Shown one piece after another: positions 17,071-25,782 of a DNA stretch of 64,000 bases. The stretch comes from Rhizobium sp. BK376. GTDB taxonomy: Bacteria; Pseudomonadota; Alphaproteobacteria; Rhizobiales; Rhizobiaceae. Both the position numbers and the translations under genes were made by a program. The notes under the pieces are model-generated. The model saw only the letters and a list, made by a program, of their open reading frames with translations, was not told where the DNA came from and ran no database searches. The stretch lies in NCBI RefSeq assembly GCF_004341625.1, contig NZ_SLZG01000016.1:62001-126000 (forward strand), in the 5' to 3' direction. Each line of letters opens with the position of its first letter. Positions within the stretch are counted from its first letter, which is position 1.

Positions 17071-17849
17071 TACCATCCTCCCTCGAAATTTGCGGGGCGT
17101 TTCTCGCTGAATGCGGCAACGCCTTCCCTAAGGTCCGCGGTCTTGGCGACTAGGATCGATCCCAGCGCTTCGACGGCCGATCCGTTATCCTCGCCACTCG
17201 CCGAGGCGATCATGAGCTTTACGATCTCAAGTGCAGCCGGTCCTCGCGATGCGACCCGTTTCGCATAGCTCCTGGCTGCCTCAAGAGCGCCGCCGGTTGG
17301 CGAGACGATGTCGACGAGGCCGAGCAAGCGAGCTTCCTCCGCCGTGAACACCTCGCCGCCGAGCGCCATGCGACGGACGACCTGGGCGCCGAATCTCTTC
17401 ACCAGACGTTGCGTACCGGACCAGCCGGGCACCATACCGAGCCCCGTCTCCGGTAATCCGATCTTGATCTGCCCTTCCGCAATCCGGATGTCGGCAAGAC
17501 CGGCGAGTTCGAGGCCACCGCCGAGGGCATGGCCGTTCAGCGCGGCAACCAGGGGAACGCGCAGCGTTGCCAATCGCTCGAAGACGCGATGCCCGTAGCG
17601 CACCCATGCGTGCCCGAACTCCTGCGCTTCCATTCCACCCCAAGCCTTAATATCTCCGCCAGCCGAAAATGCCTTTCCCTCGCCGGTGAGAATTGCGACG
17701 CGAACGACCGGATTGGCTTCGACTTCGTCTGCCGCCGCCGAAAGAGCCTTGAGCATGTCGAGGTCGAGCGCATTCAGCTTCTGCGGCCGCGAAACGGTCA
17801 GGACTGCAATGTGATCGTCGACCTCGACCCGGACGGTTCCCTCAGCCAT
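17070..17849 (-). CDS. Enoyl-CoA hydratase/isomerase family protein
   Basis: A 259-residue crotonase-fold enzyme. The oxyanion-hole motif is GKAFSAGGDIKAWGG. Both catalytic glutamates of true hydratases are kept: ALGGGLELAGLADIRIAEG (Glu144 equivalent) and GLPETGLGMVPGWSGTQRL (Glu164 equivalent). The start ATG 17849 overlaps the CoA-transferase stop by 8 bp, which points to coupled translation. It probably hydrates a 2-enoyl-CoA in the same degradative route. Confidence 0.9.
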   Translation of the reverse strand: MAEGTVRVEVDDHIAVLTVSRPQKLNALDLDMLKALSAAADEVEANPVVRVAILTGEGKAFSAGGDIKAWGGMEAQEFGHAWVRYGHRVFERLATLRVPLVAALNGHALGGGLELAGLADIRIAEGQIKIGLPETGLGMVPGWSGTQRLVKRFGAQVVRRMALGGEVFTAEEARLLGLVDIVSPTGGALEAARSYAKRVASRGPAALEIVKLMIASASGEDNGSAVEALGSILVAKTADLREGVAAFSEKRPANFEGGW

Positions 17850-19455
17850 TGAAACTTCCCTCCAGAACACGCGCGGGCTTGGTCGGCAGGGAGAGACCGA
17901 TAAGGTCCTCGGCAAAAAGCCTGGCATCCATGAGCTTGAGATTGTCGGCTACGATCAATGGGAATTCCGCCTGATCCAGGACCTGCGTCTGCAGGTCGAC
18001 ACCCGGCGCTATTTCCGTAAGCGTGATGCCATCCCCGGTGAGCTTCATGACGCAACGTTCGGTGACATAGGTAATGTCCTGGCCTTGCTCGATCGCACGG
18101 CGACCAGAGAAAGTGACGTGCTCGACCTCGTTCACCAGTTTCTTCAGCTTGCCCTCCTTCTCGACGATCAGCTTGCCGTCGGCGATCGCGAGCTTTGCGC
18201 CGGCATTGAACATGCCGGAGAAGACGATCTTTCTTGCCCGCGCTGTAATGTCGACAAAGCCGCCGGCCCCAGCAGTCACATGCGGCCGAAAGGACAATTT
18301 CGATACGTTGACGGAACCATCGCGGCCGATCTCGAGGAAGGAGAGCAGCGACGCGTCGAAACCGGCACCCTGGAAGTAAGTGAACTGATAGGGCGAAGGC
18401 ATGAACGCGTCAGCATTGGAAGCACAGCCGAAGGCGAAATCCAGCAGTGGAACGCCGCCCACAGCACCCTGTTCGATCACCCATGTCACGGCACCATGCA
18501 GCCCCTCCTCCATCAGGATTCGCGGGACGTTCGCCGAAATGCCGAAGCCCAGGTTAACGCAGCTGTTTGCCTGCAATTCCTGTGCGACACGCCGTGCGAT
18601 CACCTTCTGAATATTGAATTCGGGCACCCGGAAGGTCTCGAGCGGACGAAAAATCTCGCCTGAGATCGCAGGATCATAAAGGGTTTGCGTCGTCTGCTTC
18701 TGATCAGGGTCGACCACAACATAGTCAACCAGCATCCCCGGAACCCGGACATCGTGCGGTTTCAGCGAGCCCTGCTTGGTAATGCGCTTGACCTGGGCAA
18801 TGACAATTCCGCCGTTGTTACGGGCAGCAAGCGCCTGGTCGAGGCCGCCGAGATAGGCGCCCTCGTGCTCATAGGTAAGATTGCCGCGTTCGTCGGCAGT
18901 GGTCGCCCGTATGATCGTCACCTGTGGAATGATCGCGGGGAAATAAAGCCATTCCTCTCCCTCGAACGAAACGCGCTTGACGACAGGCTCTTCGCCCGCC
19001 GCTGCGTTCATCGCGCAGCCCTGGCGCTTCGGATCGACGAACGTATCGAGGCCGATCCTCGTCAGCACGCCCGGTCGCTTCGCTGCGGCTTCGCGGTGCA
19101 TGTCGAACATGATGCCCGACGGGATATTGTAGGCCGGGATCTCGTTGTTCGTTATCATCTGCCAGATCAGCGGCGGTTCTGACGTCGATGGCCCCGAGGG
19201 ATAGGAGCCACCGAGGATGCGCTTCAGTAAGCCCTTCTTCGCGATGTAATCGACACCCCTAATGCCGCTCATATCACCCGCGGCAATAGGGTGAAGCGTC
19301 GTGATGTCCCTTGGATGCCCCGTCGCGTCGAAGCGTTCGCCGATTGCGCTGAGCATGAGGTCGGGGCAGCCGAGGCCGCTGGAGGACGAGACCGAGACGA
19401 TCGCGCCATCAGGTATCAGGGCTGCCGCTTCGGTCGGGGTGATGTGTTTGCTCAT
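17842..19455 (-). CDS. Acyl-CoA:carboxylate CoA-transferase, fused alpha and beta subunits
   Basis: A 537-residue protein made of two CoA-transferase halves. The N-terminal half has IPDGAIVSVSSSSGLGCPDL, and the C-terminal half begins around residue 300 with QELQANSCVNLGFGISANVP. The catalytic Glu is in EQGAVGG near residue 335. Length and fusion resemble YdiF / acetate CoA-transferase. I prefer ATG 19455 (MSKHITP) to GTG 19479 eight codons upstream. It activates a carboxylic acid by moving CoA from another acyl-CoA. It heads the enzyme part of the LacI-controlled operon. Confidence 0.9.
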   Translation of the reverse strand: MSKHITPTEAAALIPDGAIVSVSSSSGLGCPDLMLSAIGERFDATGHPRDITTLHPIAAGDMSGIRGVDYIAKKGLLKRILGGSYPSGPSTSEPPLIWQMITNNEIPAYNIPSGIMFDMHREAAAKRPGVLTRIGLDTFVDPKRQGCAMNAAAGEEPVVKRVSFEGEEWLYFPAIIPQVTIIRATTADERGNLTYEHEGAYLGGLDQALAARNNGGIVIAQVKRITKQGSLKPHDVRVPGMLVDYVVVDPDQKQTTQTLYDPAISGEIFRPLETFRVPEFNIQKVIARRVAQELQANSCVNLGFGISANVPRILMEEGLHGAVTWVIEQGAVGGVPLLDFAFGCASNADAFMPSPYQFTYFQGAGFDASLLSFLEIGRDGSVNVSKLSFRPHVTAGAGGFVDITARARKIVFSGMFNAGAKLAIADGKLIVEKEGKLKKLVNEVEHVTFSGRRAIEQGQDITYVTERCVMKLTGDGITLTEIAPGVDLQTQVLDQAEFPLIVADNLKLMDARLFAEDLIGLSLPTKPARVLEGSFNG

Positions 19456-19575
19456 CTCTTGCTCAAATTCCCGTTTCACTTTTCAGCGCCGCACCGCTGC
19501 GGCAGCGTTTCCAGATCATAGGATCGCTCGTGAGAGATCGATCCTTCCCCGCGCGCTGCTCGCCGTGCCGCAGAA

Positions 19576-20622
19576 TCACGCCAACTTCCTCTCCGACTGC
19601 TTCTGTTTGGCGCCGCAGCTCTCTCGGATGACGAGCCGCACTGAATTCACGATCGATTCCGCATCGGCCTTCCCGGCATTGATCTGCTTCAGCAGCAGCT
19701 GGGCCGCGCGCCTGCCCATGCCCTGCGGATCGACCGATATCGTCGTGAGAGCCGGAACTGCGGTCTTCGCCTCGATGACATCGTCAAACCCGACGACCGC
19801 GAAATCGCGGCCGGGTTCCATTCTGCGTGCACGCAACCCGTCACAGACGCCGAAGGCAACCGCGTCGTTGAAGCAGACCGCCGCGGTAGGCCTGTCCGGT
19901 ATAGACAGAGCTCGACCAATCGCGTCCACGCCACCTGCCCTGGAAGGCGCCGAGGAGATGACAAGCTCCGGGGGGCTTTCCAGCCCTGCGGCCGACAGCG
20001 CCTCGCGGTAGCCATCCAGCCTTTCGTCGAACACGGCCGTATCAGGAAACCCGCCGAGGAAAGCGACCCGTCGATGGCCGAGTGACGCGAGATGTTCGAC
20101 CGCGGCATAGGTCCCCGCGCGATTGTCGGAAACGATGGACGAGACCTTGGTTCCCGGCACGTTTCGAACCGCAACGACAACCGGAATTCCAGCGGCGACC
20201 AGCGGCTTGAGATCAGCCGCTTCGGTCGCGCGTGCCGGCGAAACGATGAGACCCGAAATCCCGTGCTCCCGCATCGACGCAATCACTTCACGCTGGCGAT
20301 CGATGCTCTCGCCGGTGTTGGAAAGGAACTGGACGAACCCGGCAGACTGAACGACCATGTCGACGCCCACGGCAAGCTCCGCAAAGAAGCTGTTGGTCAG
20401 ATCATTCACGACAATGCCGATGATCTTCGACCTGCCGTTTGCCTGCCTGAGACTGGCCGCACCCCTGTTATAGACATAGCCAAGATCGCGCATTGTCGCA
20501 GTGACCTTTGCCCGAGTGCCCTCGTTGACCAGCGGCGACCCCTGCAGAACCAGCGAGACCGTCGACTTCGATACGCCGGCAGCCTTCGCAATATCCACGA
20601 CGGTAACGCGCCCCTTCGCCAC
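19576..20622 (-). CDS. LacI-family transcriptional regulator
   Basis: A 348-residue LacI/PurR-type repressor. The N-terminal helix-turn-helix is VTVVDIAKAAGVSKSTVSLV, and a periplasmic-binding-like sensor domain follows (IIGIVVNDLTNSFFAELAVG and VAFGVCDGLRARRMEPG). It starts at GTG 20622 behind GGAGGAGG. It leads a minus-strand operon (CoA-transferase to GMC oxidoreductase) and is divergent from the DUF993 gene. Two GGAACGTTC palindromes in between are its likely operators. The effector is unknown. Confidence 0.92.
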   Translation of the reverse strand: MAKGRVTVVDIAKAAGVSKSTVSLVLQGSPLVNEGTRAKVTATMRDLGYVYNRGAASLRQANGRSKIIGIVVNDLTNSFFAELAVGVDMVVQSAGFVQFLSNTGESIDRQREVIASMREHGISGLIVSPARATEAADLKPLVAAGIPVVVAVRNVPGTKVSSIVSDNRAGTYAAVEHLASLGHRRVAFLGGFPDTAVFDERLDGYREALSAAGLESPPELVISSAPSRAGGVDAIGRALSIPDRPTAAVCFNDAVAFGVCDGLRARRMEPGRDFAVVGFDDVIEAKTAVPALTTISVDPQGMGRRAAQLLLKQINAGKADAESIVNSVRLVIRESCGAKQKQSERKLA

Positions 20623-20666
20623 GGACCTCCTCCTTCAGTGATCGCCAATTACGGCTATTAATTAAT

Positions 20667-20678
20667 TGGAACGTTCCA
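20667..20678. promoter_or_regulatory. Candidate LacI operator 1 (perfect palindrome)
   Basis: TGGAACGTTCCA is a perfect 12-bp palindrome with the central CG common in LacI-family sites. It lies 45 bp upstream of the LacI start codon. The core is repeated at 20844-20859. Confidence 0.65.
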
Positions 20679-20843
20679 TATAAGTCAAGAGATCACGGCC
20701 CAAAAGAACAACTAATAGCATTCTTGGAAATTTCGAAACAATTATCTATCTGATGCAACTGCATTAAATCCAAAAATAACGATGACTCTCCCTATCTGAT
20801 GTGCCGAAAACTCGGCCATCCGTTCGGAAAAATCCTCTTGCTA

Positions 20844-20859
20844 TTTGGAACGTTCTAAA
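20844..20859. promoter_or_regulatory. Candidate LacI operator 2
   Basis: TTTGGAACGTTCTAAA is a 16-bp palindrome with one mismatched pair. It is 33 bp upstream of the DUF993 start and shares the GGAACGTTC core with the site at 20667-20678. The centres are about 179 bp apart. Confidence 0.65.
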
Positions 20860-20892
20860 TTATTTCACCAGTCGACGATGAGGAGGAGCACC

Positions 20893-22059
20893 GTGACGCT
20901 GACAGTAAATCTTCCCGCTGCCGACGGTTCCGTCGAGGAATATCGGCTTGTCGGCACACCGATAGAGCGACCTTCCCGACCGCCGGTTTTCAATCGCATC
21001 GCCTATGCCGCCGCCCATGTCGTGTCCGACCCCAAGGCAGAGACCGATCCCTGGGACCGCCCGGCGATCGACTGGGATGCGACGATCGCTTTTCGCCGCC
21101 ATCTCTGGAGCCTGGGTTTCAGGATTGCCGAAGCAATGGACACGTCACAACGAGGGATGGGCCTTGATTGGGCCGGCGCGCAGGAACTGATCGGCCGGTC
21201 GCTCGCCGAGGCAAGGCATATAGAAGGCGCCGACCTCGCGTGCGGAGCAGGAACGGACCACCTTCCCGCAGCGGACGCCAGATCGCTTGATGACATCATC
21301 AAGGCATACGAAACCCAGATCGAATTCGTGGAAAAGAACGGCGGTCGCGCGATCATGATGGCCAGCCGCGCGCTTGCCAGAGTTGCAAAGTCTGCAGACG
21401 ACTACGGCAAGGTTTACGGACGCATTCTTTCCCAGGCAAAGGACAAGGTTGTTCTGCACTGGCTGGGCGATATGTTCGATCCGAACCTGAGGGGTTATTG
21501 GGGCAGCCAGCAGTTCGAGCCGGCCCTGGAATGTGTGCTCTCGATCATCGCCGAGAACAAAAGCAAAGTGGAAGGCATCAAGATCTCGCTTCTCGACAAC
21601 GAGAAGGAAGTTCGTCTTCGCAACAACCTCCCGGTAGGCGTGCTCTGTTTCACCGGCGACGATTTCAACTACGCCGAACTGATCGAAGGCGATGGCAAAC
21701 GCTATAGCCATGCGCTTCTTGGCATCTTCGACGCCGTGGCGCCCTCAGCGTCGAAAGCGCTCGCATTGCTGGCAGACGGCGACATTTCAAAATTCCGATC
21801 CGTGATCGAACCCACCGTCCCGCTGTCGAGAAAGATATTCGAGGCGCCGACACAGTACTACAAGGCCGGCGTCGTCTTTCTCGCCTGGCTGAATGGTCAC
21901 CAGTCTCACTTCTCGATGCCTGCCGGCCTGCAATCGGCGCGCGGGATTCTCCACTACGCCGACATTTTCCGGCTGGCCGACAAAGCCAATGTTCTGGACA
22001 GGCCGGAGCTCGCCGCTCGTCGGATGACCAGCCTTGCGAGCGTGTACGGAATGGGATGA
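20893..22059 (+). CDS. DUF993-type protein (dihydrodipicolinate-synthase-like aldolase family)
   Basis: A 388-residue cytosolic protein starting at GTG 20893, six bases after AGGAGG. I recognise the DUF993 pattern (WRP-like start PPVFNRIAYAAAHVVSDP, then IDWDATIAFRRHLWSLGF, IAEAMDTSQRGMGLDW, GIKISLLDNEKE). The family is distantly related to class I aldolases and is often found in sugar catabolic operons. The lysine of GIKISLLD near residue 235 is a plausible Schiff-base residue; that is inference. It is divergent from the LacI/CoA-transferase operon and convergent with a second LacI gene 33 bp away. The reaction is unknown. Confidence 0.8.
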   Translation: MTLTVNLPAADGSVEEYRLVGTPIERPSRPPVFNRIAYAAAHVVSDPKAETDPWDRPAIDWDATIAFRRHLWSLGFRIAEAMDTSQRGMGLDWAGAQELIGRSLAEARHIEGADLACGAGTDHLPAADARSLDDIIKAYETQIEFVEKNGGRAIMMASRALARVAKSADDYGKVYGRILSQAKDKVVLHWLGDMFDPNLRGYWGSQQFEPALECVLSIIAENKSKVEGIKISLLDNEKEVRLRNNLPVGVLCFTGDDFNYAELIEGDGKRYSHALLGIFDAVAPSASKALALLADGDISKFRSVIEPTVPLSRKIFEAPTQYYKAGVVFLAWLNGHQSHFSMPAGLQSARGILHYADIFRLADKANVLDRPELAARRMTSLASVYGMG

Positions 22060-22092
22060 CGCCATCGATCACAGATCGGGACAAAAGCGATG

Positions 22093-23220
22093 CTAAACAG
22101 CGCCAGCCCACATCGGAAAGCTGAATTGAGGTTTCAGCAAAACCTGCATTTCGGTCGTGGCATCACGCGCAATTCTGGCAAGCAGGACGCGCCCCATCCG
22201 CTCACCAGTATCGGTCAGGTCTTCGTAGATGGTCTCGACCTTGGGCTGGATCTGGCTCAACAATTTCGAAGTGCGCTTGGCAACGACATCATATTCCTTG
22301 CCCAGTGTCAGACCGTGGTCGCCCATCCCGGTTATGGTCGCCAGCGCCGAGACCTCGCCCCCACAGGCAAACCCGTCAGGCGCATTCGGCTGCGCTGCCC
22401 GCCGACTCATGAAATCTCTGATCTGGTCCACGGGACAGTCCAGATTGATTTCCTCGGGGATTTCGTAATCAACTCCCGCTTCGCGAACAGCCGTCATGAA
22501 ACCGTGCAGCATGTGCTGCGAGAAAGTCAGTCTTCTCGGGGGGAGAATGATCATTGGCCTTTGCCGACCACGCGAAATCAAGCGCTTAGTCGCCTCGTAA
22601 GCGAAACTGAAATTGTCGAAATCAACATAGGGGTGCTCGGTCGTGAACTCCGTCCTTCCGTGGGTGACGAAGGGGAAACCGGTTTCGAGCAGCAGCCGAA
22701 CGCGCGGGTCAAAAGGCTCGGTCCGGGAAAATATCAGCCCGTCCGCCATGCCGTTGCGCACAAGATAGCGCACGGCATCGACATTGCTGCCATTTATGAA
22801 GTTGGGCGTGATGATGAGATGATAGGGTGTGTCCTTCAGCGCCTTGGCCAATCCATGCATGAGAGAAATGCCGTAGCCGAGGATTTCCTCGTGCGGATCG
22901 AGCAGGACGCCGATGACGTTCGTCTTGCCGGTTTTCAGGCGTTGCGCGGCGCGGTCAGGCAGATAGCCGATCTGGGCTGCGACCTCATGAACCCGCTTTC
23001 GCGTTTCGACCGAAATCTGCGGAGCGTTTCCAAGCGCCCGGGAGACCGTCGTAACAGCAAACCCAGTCATTTCGGAAATCGTGCGGAGCGTCGGCTTGGT
23101 GCTTTTGCGTACGGGCGCCGGGGAGGACGCCGATCTTCCGGGGGTGTCTTTCAAGGGAATACTCGGCCAGCATCGAATTAACCGCTTTGTACGCCGTTCG
23201 GCCGGTAAGTGCAAATGCAT
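22093..23220 (-). CDS. LacI-family transcriptional regulator (AglR-like)
   Basis: A 375-residue protein. The helix-turn-helix PTLRTISEMTGFAVTTVSRA and the stretch RLKTGKTNVIGVLLDPHEEI resemble the AglR/sugar-ABC regulators of rhizobia. The HTH begins only about 43 residues in. ATG 23220 lies inside a perfect 16-bp palindrome and has no ribosome site, so a shorter form is possible (for example TTG 23154, MKDTPGRS). It is divergent from the sugar ABC importer at 23488 and is very likely its regulator. Confidence 0.88.
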   Translation of the reverse strand: MHLHLPAERRTKRLIRCWPSIPLKDTPGRSASSPAPVRKSTKPTLRTISEMTGFAVTTVSRALGNAPQISVETRKRVHEVAAQIGYLPDRAAQRLKTGKTNVIGVLLDPHEEILGYGISLMHGLAKALKDTPYHLIITPNFINGSNVDAVRYLVRNGMADGLIFSRTEPFDPRVRLLLETGFPFVTHGRTEFTTEHPYVDFDNFSFAYEATKRLISRGRQRPMIILPPRRLTFSQHMLHGFMTAVREAGVDYEIPEEINLDCPVDQIRDFMSRRAAQPNAPDGFACGGEVSALATITGMGDHGLTLGKEYDVVAKRTSKLLSQIQPKVETIYEDLTDTGERMGRVLLARIARDATTEMQVLLKPQFSFPMWAGAV

Positions 23221-23225
23221 TTGCA
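23210..23225. promoter_or_regulatory. Perfect 16-bp palindrome at the LacI gene start
   Basis: TGCAAATGCATTTGCA is fully palindromic and contains the putative start codon of the LacI gene. It could be an autoregulatory operator, which would argue for a start further downstream. Confidence 0.5.
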
Positions 23226-23354
23226 GAAACGTTTGCGGTGGTTTACCAACGCGAATCTCCGTGGCATCACGGAAATTATTTGCAGAAATATTTCATCTTA
23301 TCAATGATTTAACAGAATCGCTGAAATGGCCGACGGGGACTTGACTTCCGAGAA

Positions 23355-23370
23355 TTTATAACGTTTTAAA
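23355..23370. promoter_or_regulatory. Candidate LacI operator in front of the sugar importer
   Basis: TTTATAACGTTTTAAA is a 16-bp palindrome with one mismatched pair and a central CG. It lies just after TTGACT (23341-23346), a possible -35 element. Its position would block transcription of the binding-protein gene at 23488. Confidence 0.5.
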
Positions 23371-23487
23371 TATTTTTGCGGTGAGTGAGGCCGCGCTGGG
23401 AGAATTGCTTCCCGCTGAACGCGGGACGGCTTTGAGGGGAGCGAAGGATTGCCTTCGCTTGGACGACTTGCAAACGGGAGGATTACG

Positions 23488-24747
23488 ATGCGCAAGTTCA
23501 TGGTAACAACGGCAATAGCAGCGCTGATGGCGGCGGGCTGCGGCGCAGCTCATGCGGCTGACGTCAAGGAAGTCCAGATGCTTCACTGGTGGACGTCGGG
23601 CGGCGAAGCAGCGGCGCTCAACGTGCTCAAGGGCGATCTGGCCAAGGAAGGCTTTGCGTGGAAGGACGTGCCTGTCGCGGGCGGCGGCGGCGACGCTGCC
23701 ATGACCGCGCTGAAGGCGATGGTCGCAGCGGGCACTTATCCGACGGCATCGCAGATGCTCGGATACACCGTTCTCGACTATGCACAGGCCGGCGTCATGG
23801 GCGACCTGACCGAGACCGCCAAGAAGGAAGGCTGGGACAAGGCCGTTCCGGCGGCTCTGCAGAAATTTTCCGTCTATGACGGCAAATGGGTTGCCGCACC
23901 GGTCAACGTGCACTCCGTCAACTGGCTTTGGATCAACAAGGCCGTCATGGACAAGATCGGCGGCACGCAGCCGAAGACTTTCGACGATCTGATCGCGTTG
24001 CTTGACAAGGCGAAGGCTGCAGGCGTCGTTCCGCTCGCGCTCGGCGGCCAGAACTGGCAGGAAGCCACGATGTTCGACTCGATCGTTCTTTCGACGGGTG
24101 GACCGGAATTCTACAAGAAGGCTTTCAACGATCTCGATGAGGATTCGCTGAAGTCCGACACGATGAAGAAGTCCTTCGACAACCTCGCAACGATCATCAA
24201 GTATGTCGATCCGAACTTCTCCGGCCGCGATTGGAACCTTGCAACCGCAATGGTCATCAAGGGCGACGCTCTCGTCCAGGTCATGGGCGATTGGGCCAAG
24301 GGCGAATTCGTCGCAGCCAAGAAGACCCCGGATAAGGACTTCCTTTGCTACCGCTTCCCGGGCACCGAAGGCAGCGTGATCTACAACTCGGACATGTTCG
24401 GCATGTTCAACGTGCCGGCAGACCGCAAGGCAGCTCAGGTTGCTCTGGCGACAGCGACACTCTCGAAGAGCTTCCAGTCGGCATTCAACGTCGTAAAGGG
24501 ATCGGTCCCGGCCCGCACTGACGTGCCTGACACCGCTTTCGACGCTTGCGGCAAGAAGGGCATGGCCGACCTGAAGGCTGCCAACAGCGGCGGCACTCTT
24601 TTCGGCTCGCTGGCCCAGGGCTACGGCGCACCACCTGCCGTTGCCAATGCCTACAAGGACGTCGTGTCCAAGTTCGTCCACGGCCAGATCAAGACATCCG
24701 ACCAGGCGGTTACCGAGCTGGTCAAGGCAATCGACGACGCCAAGTAA
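23488..24747 (+). CDS. Sugar ABC transporter substrate-binding protein (glucose/mannose-like, SBP family 1)
   Basis: A 419-residue protein starting at ATG 23488 behind GGGAGG. The signal peptide MRKFMVTTAIAALMAAGCGAAHA is cleaved before ADVKEVQMLHWWTSGGEAAA. The body (KWVAAPVNVHSVNWLWINKA, GRDWNLATAMVIKGDALVQV) resembles periplasmic glucose/mannose-binding proteins of GtsA type. It delivers sugar to the two permeases downstream. The order SBP-permease-permease-ATPase with a LacI repressor opposite is the usual rhizobial CUT1 arrangement. The exact sugar is not deducible. Confidence 0.93.
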   Translation: MRKFMVTTAIAALMAAGCGAAHAADVKEVQMLHWWTSGGEAAALNVLKGDLAKEGFAWKDVPVAGGGGDAAMTALKAMVAAGTYPTASQMLGYTVLDYAQAGVMGDLTETAKKEGWDKAVPAALQKFSVYDGKWVAAPVNVHSVNWLWINKAVMDKIGGTQPKTFDDLIALLDKAKAAGVVPLALGGQNWQEATMFDSIVLSTGGPEFYKKAFNDLDEDSLKSDTMKKSFDNLATIIKYVDPNFSGRDWNLATAMVIKGDALVQVMGDWAKGEFVAAKKTPDKDFLCYRFPGTEGSVIYNSDMFGMFNVPADRKAAQVALATATLSKSFQSAFNVVKGSVPARTDVPDTAFDACGKKGMADLKAANSGGTLFGSLAQGYGAPPAVANAYKDVVSKFVHGQIKTSDQAVTELVKAIDDAK

Positions 24748-24769
24748 GCTTCTCCTCTGCGAACGGCTT

Positions 24770-24792
24770 CTCCCCCGCTTCACGCGGGGGAG
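24770..24792 (+). repeat. GC hairpin between binding-protein and permease genes
   Basis: A perfect 9-bp stem CTCCCCCGC / GCGGGGGAG with a 5-nt loop lies 22 bp after the binding-protein stop. Such hairpins protect the upstream mRNA segment and raise the binding-protein:permease ratio. It resembles the core of rhizobial REP-like elements. Confidence 0.7.
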
Positions 24793-24828
24793 TTCAAGCG
24801 ACCAAGTCCCTGGGAGGGGATGATATCA

Positions 24829-25782
24829 ATGAGCACCGTTACAAGCCCCCAAATCAGCCTGACACCGGAGCGTGCTCAGCGAAATTCCATCCGTACGCGA
24901 ATGCAGAATGCGCTGCCGAAGATCGTGCTCGCGCCCAGCTTTCTGATAACGCTGTTTTTCGTCTACGGCTTCATCGTCTGGACCGCTTATCTCTCCTTCA
25001 CCAACTCCAAGACTTTCCCCAACTACACGCTGACGGGCGCGCGCGCCTATCAAAGACTTTGGGGCTGGACGTTCGAGAGCGATCCTCCGTCCAGTTGGTA
25101 TACCTCGATCACCAACATGGCCATCTTCGGCCTACTCTATATCGGCATCTGCCTGGCGCTCGGCCTTCTGCTCGCAATCCTGCTTGATCAGAAGATCCGC
25201 GGCGAAGGCGTACTCCGGCCGATCTATCTCTATCCGATGGCGCTGTCCTTCATCGTGACCGGCGTTGCCTGGAAATGGTTTCTCGATCCCGGTCTCGGAC
25301 TGGAGCAAACGCTGCATCACTGGGGCTGGACCAGTTTTCACTTCGACTGGATAAAGAACAAGGACTTCGTGATCTACACGGTCGTCATCGCCGGCGTATG
25401 GCAGGCTTCCGGCTTCGTCATGGCCATGTTCCTGGCAGGCTTGCGCGGCATCGATGGGGAGATCTTGAAAGCGGCGCAGATCGATGGCGCAACCCCGTTT
25501 CAGCTCTATCGACGCATCATCATCCCGCTTCTGCGGCCGATCTTCCTTTCGGCCTTTATCGTGCTCGCCCACATGGCAATCAAATCATACGACCTGGTGG
25601 TCGCGCTCACGAGCGGCGGGCCGGGCGGATCGGCATGGCTGCCCTCGAACTTCATGTACGAATACACCTTCAAGCGAAATGAGATGGCAGTGGGATCGGC
25701 CAGCGCCATCATCATGCTGATGACGATCACCGCCATCATCGTTCCCTATCTCTATTCCGAGCTTCGGGAGAAAGCACGATGA
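24829..25782 (+). CDS. Sugar ABC transporter permease (MalF-type)
   Basis: A 317-residue inner-membrane protein with about six hydrophobic segments, beginning at residues 25-50 (IVLAPSFLITLFFVYGFIVW). The EAA loop reads DGEILKAAQIDGATPFQLYR. ATG 24829 is about nine bases from GGGAGGGG; ATG 24820 touches it and is less likely. The stop overlaps the next start by ATGA at 25779. It forms the channel with the following permease. Confidence 0.92.
   Translation: MSTVTSPQISLTPERAQRNSIRTRMQNALPKIVLAPSFLITLFFVYGFIVWTAYLSFTNSKTFPNYTLTGARAYQRLWGWTFESDPPSSWYTSITNMAIFGLLYIGICLALGLLLAILLDQKIRGEGVLRPIYLYPMALSFIVTGVAWKWFLDPGLGLEQTLHHWGWTSFHFDWIKNKDFVIYTVVIAGVWQASGFVMAMFLAGLRGIDGEILKAAQIDGATPFQLYRRIIIPLLRPIFLSAFIVLAHMAIKSYDLVVALTSGGPGGSAWLPSNFMYEYTFKRNEMAVGSASAIIMLMTITAIIVPYLYSELREKAR

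Noticed and set aside
23356..24783. A 475-codon minus-strand frame opposite the sugar-binding-protein gene
   Set aside because: It is antisense to a gene with signal peptide and family motifs, and its sequence is compositionally biased without domain signs.
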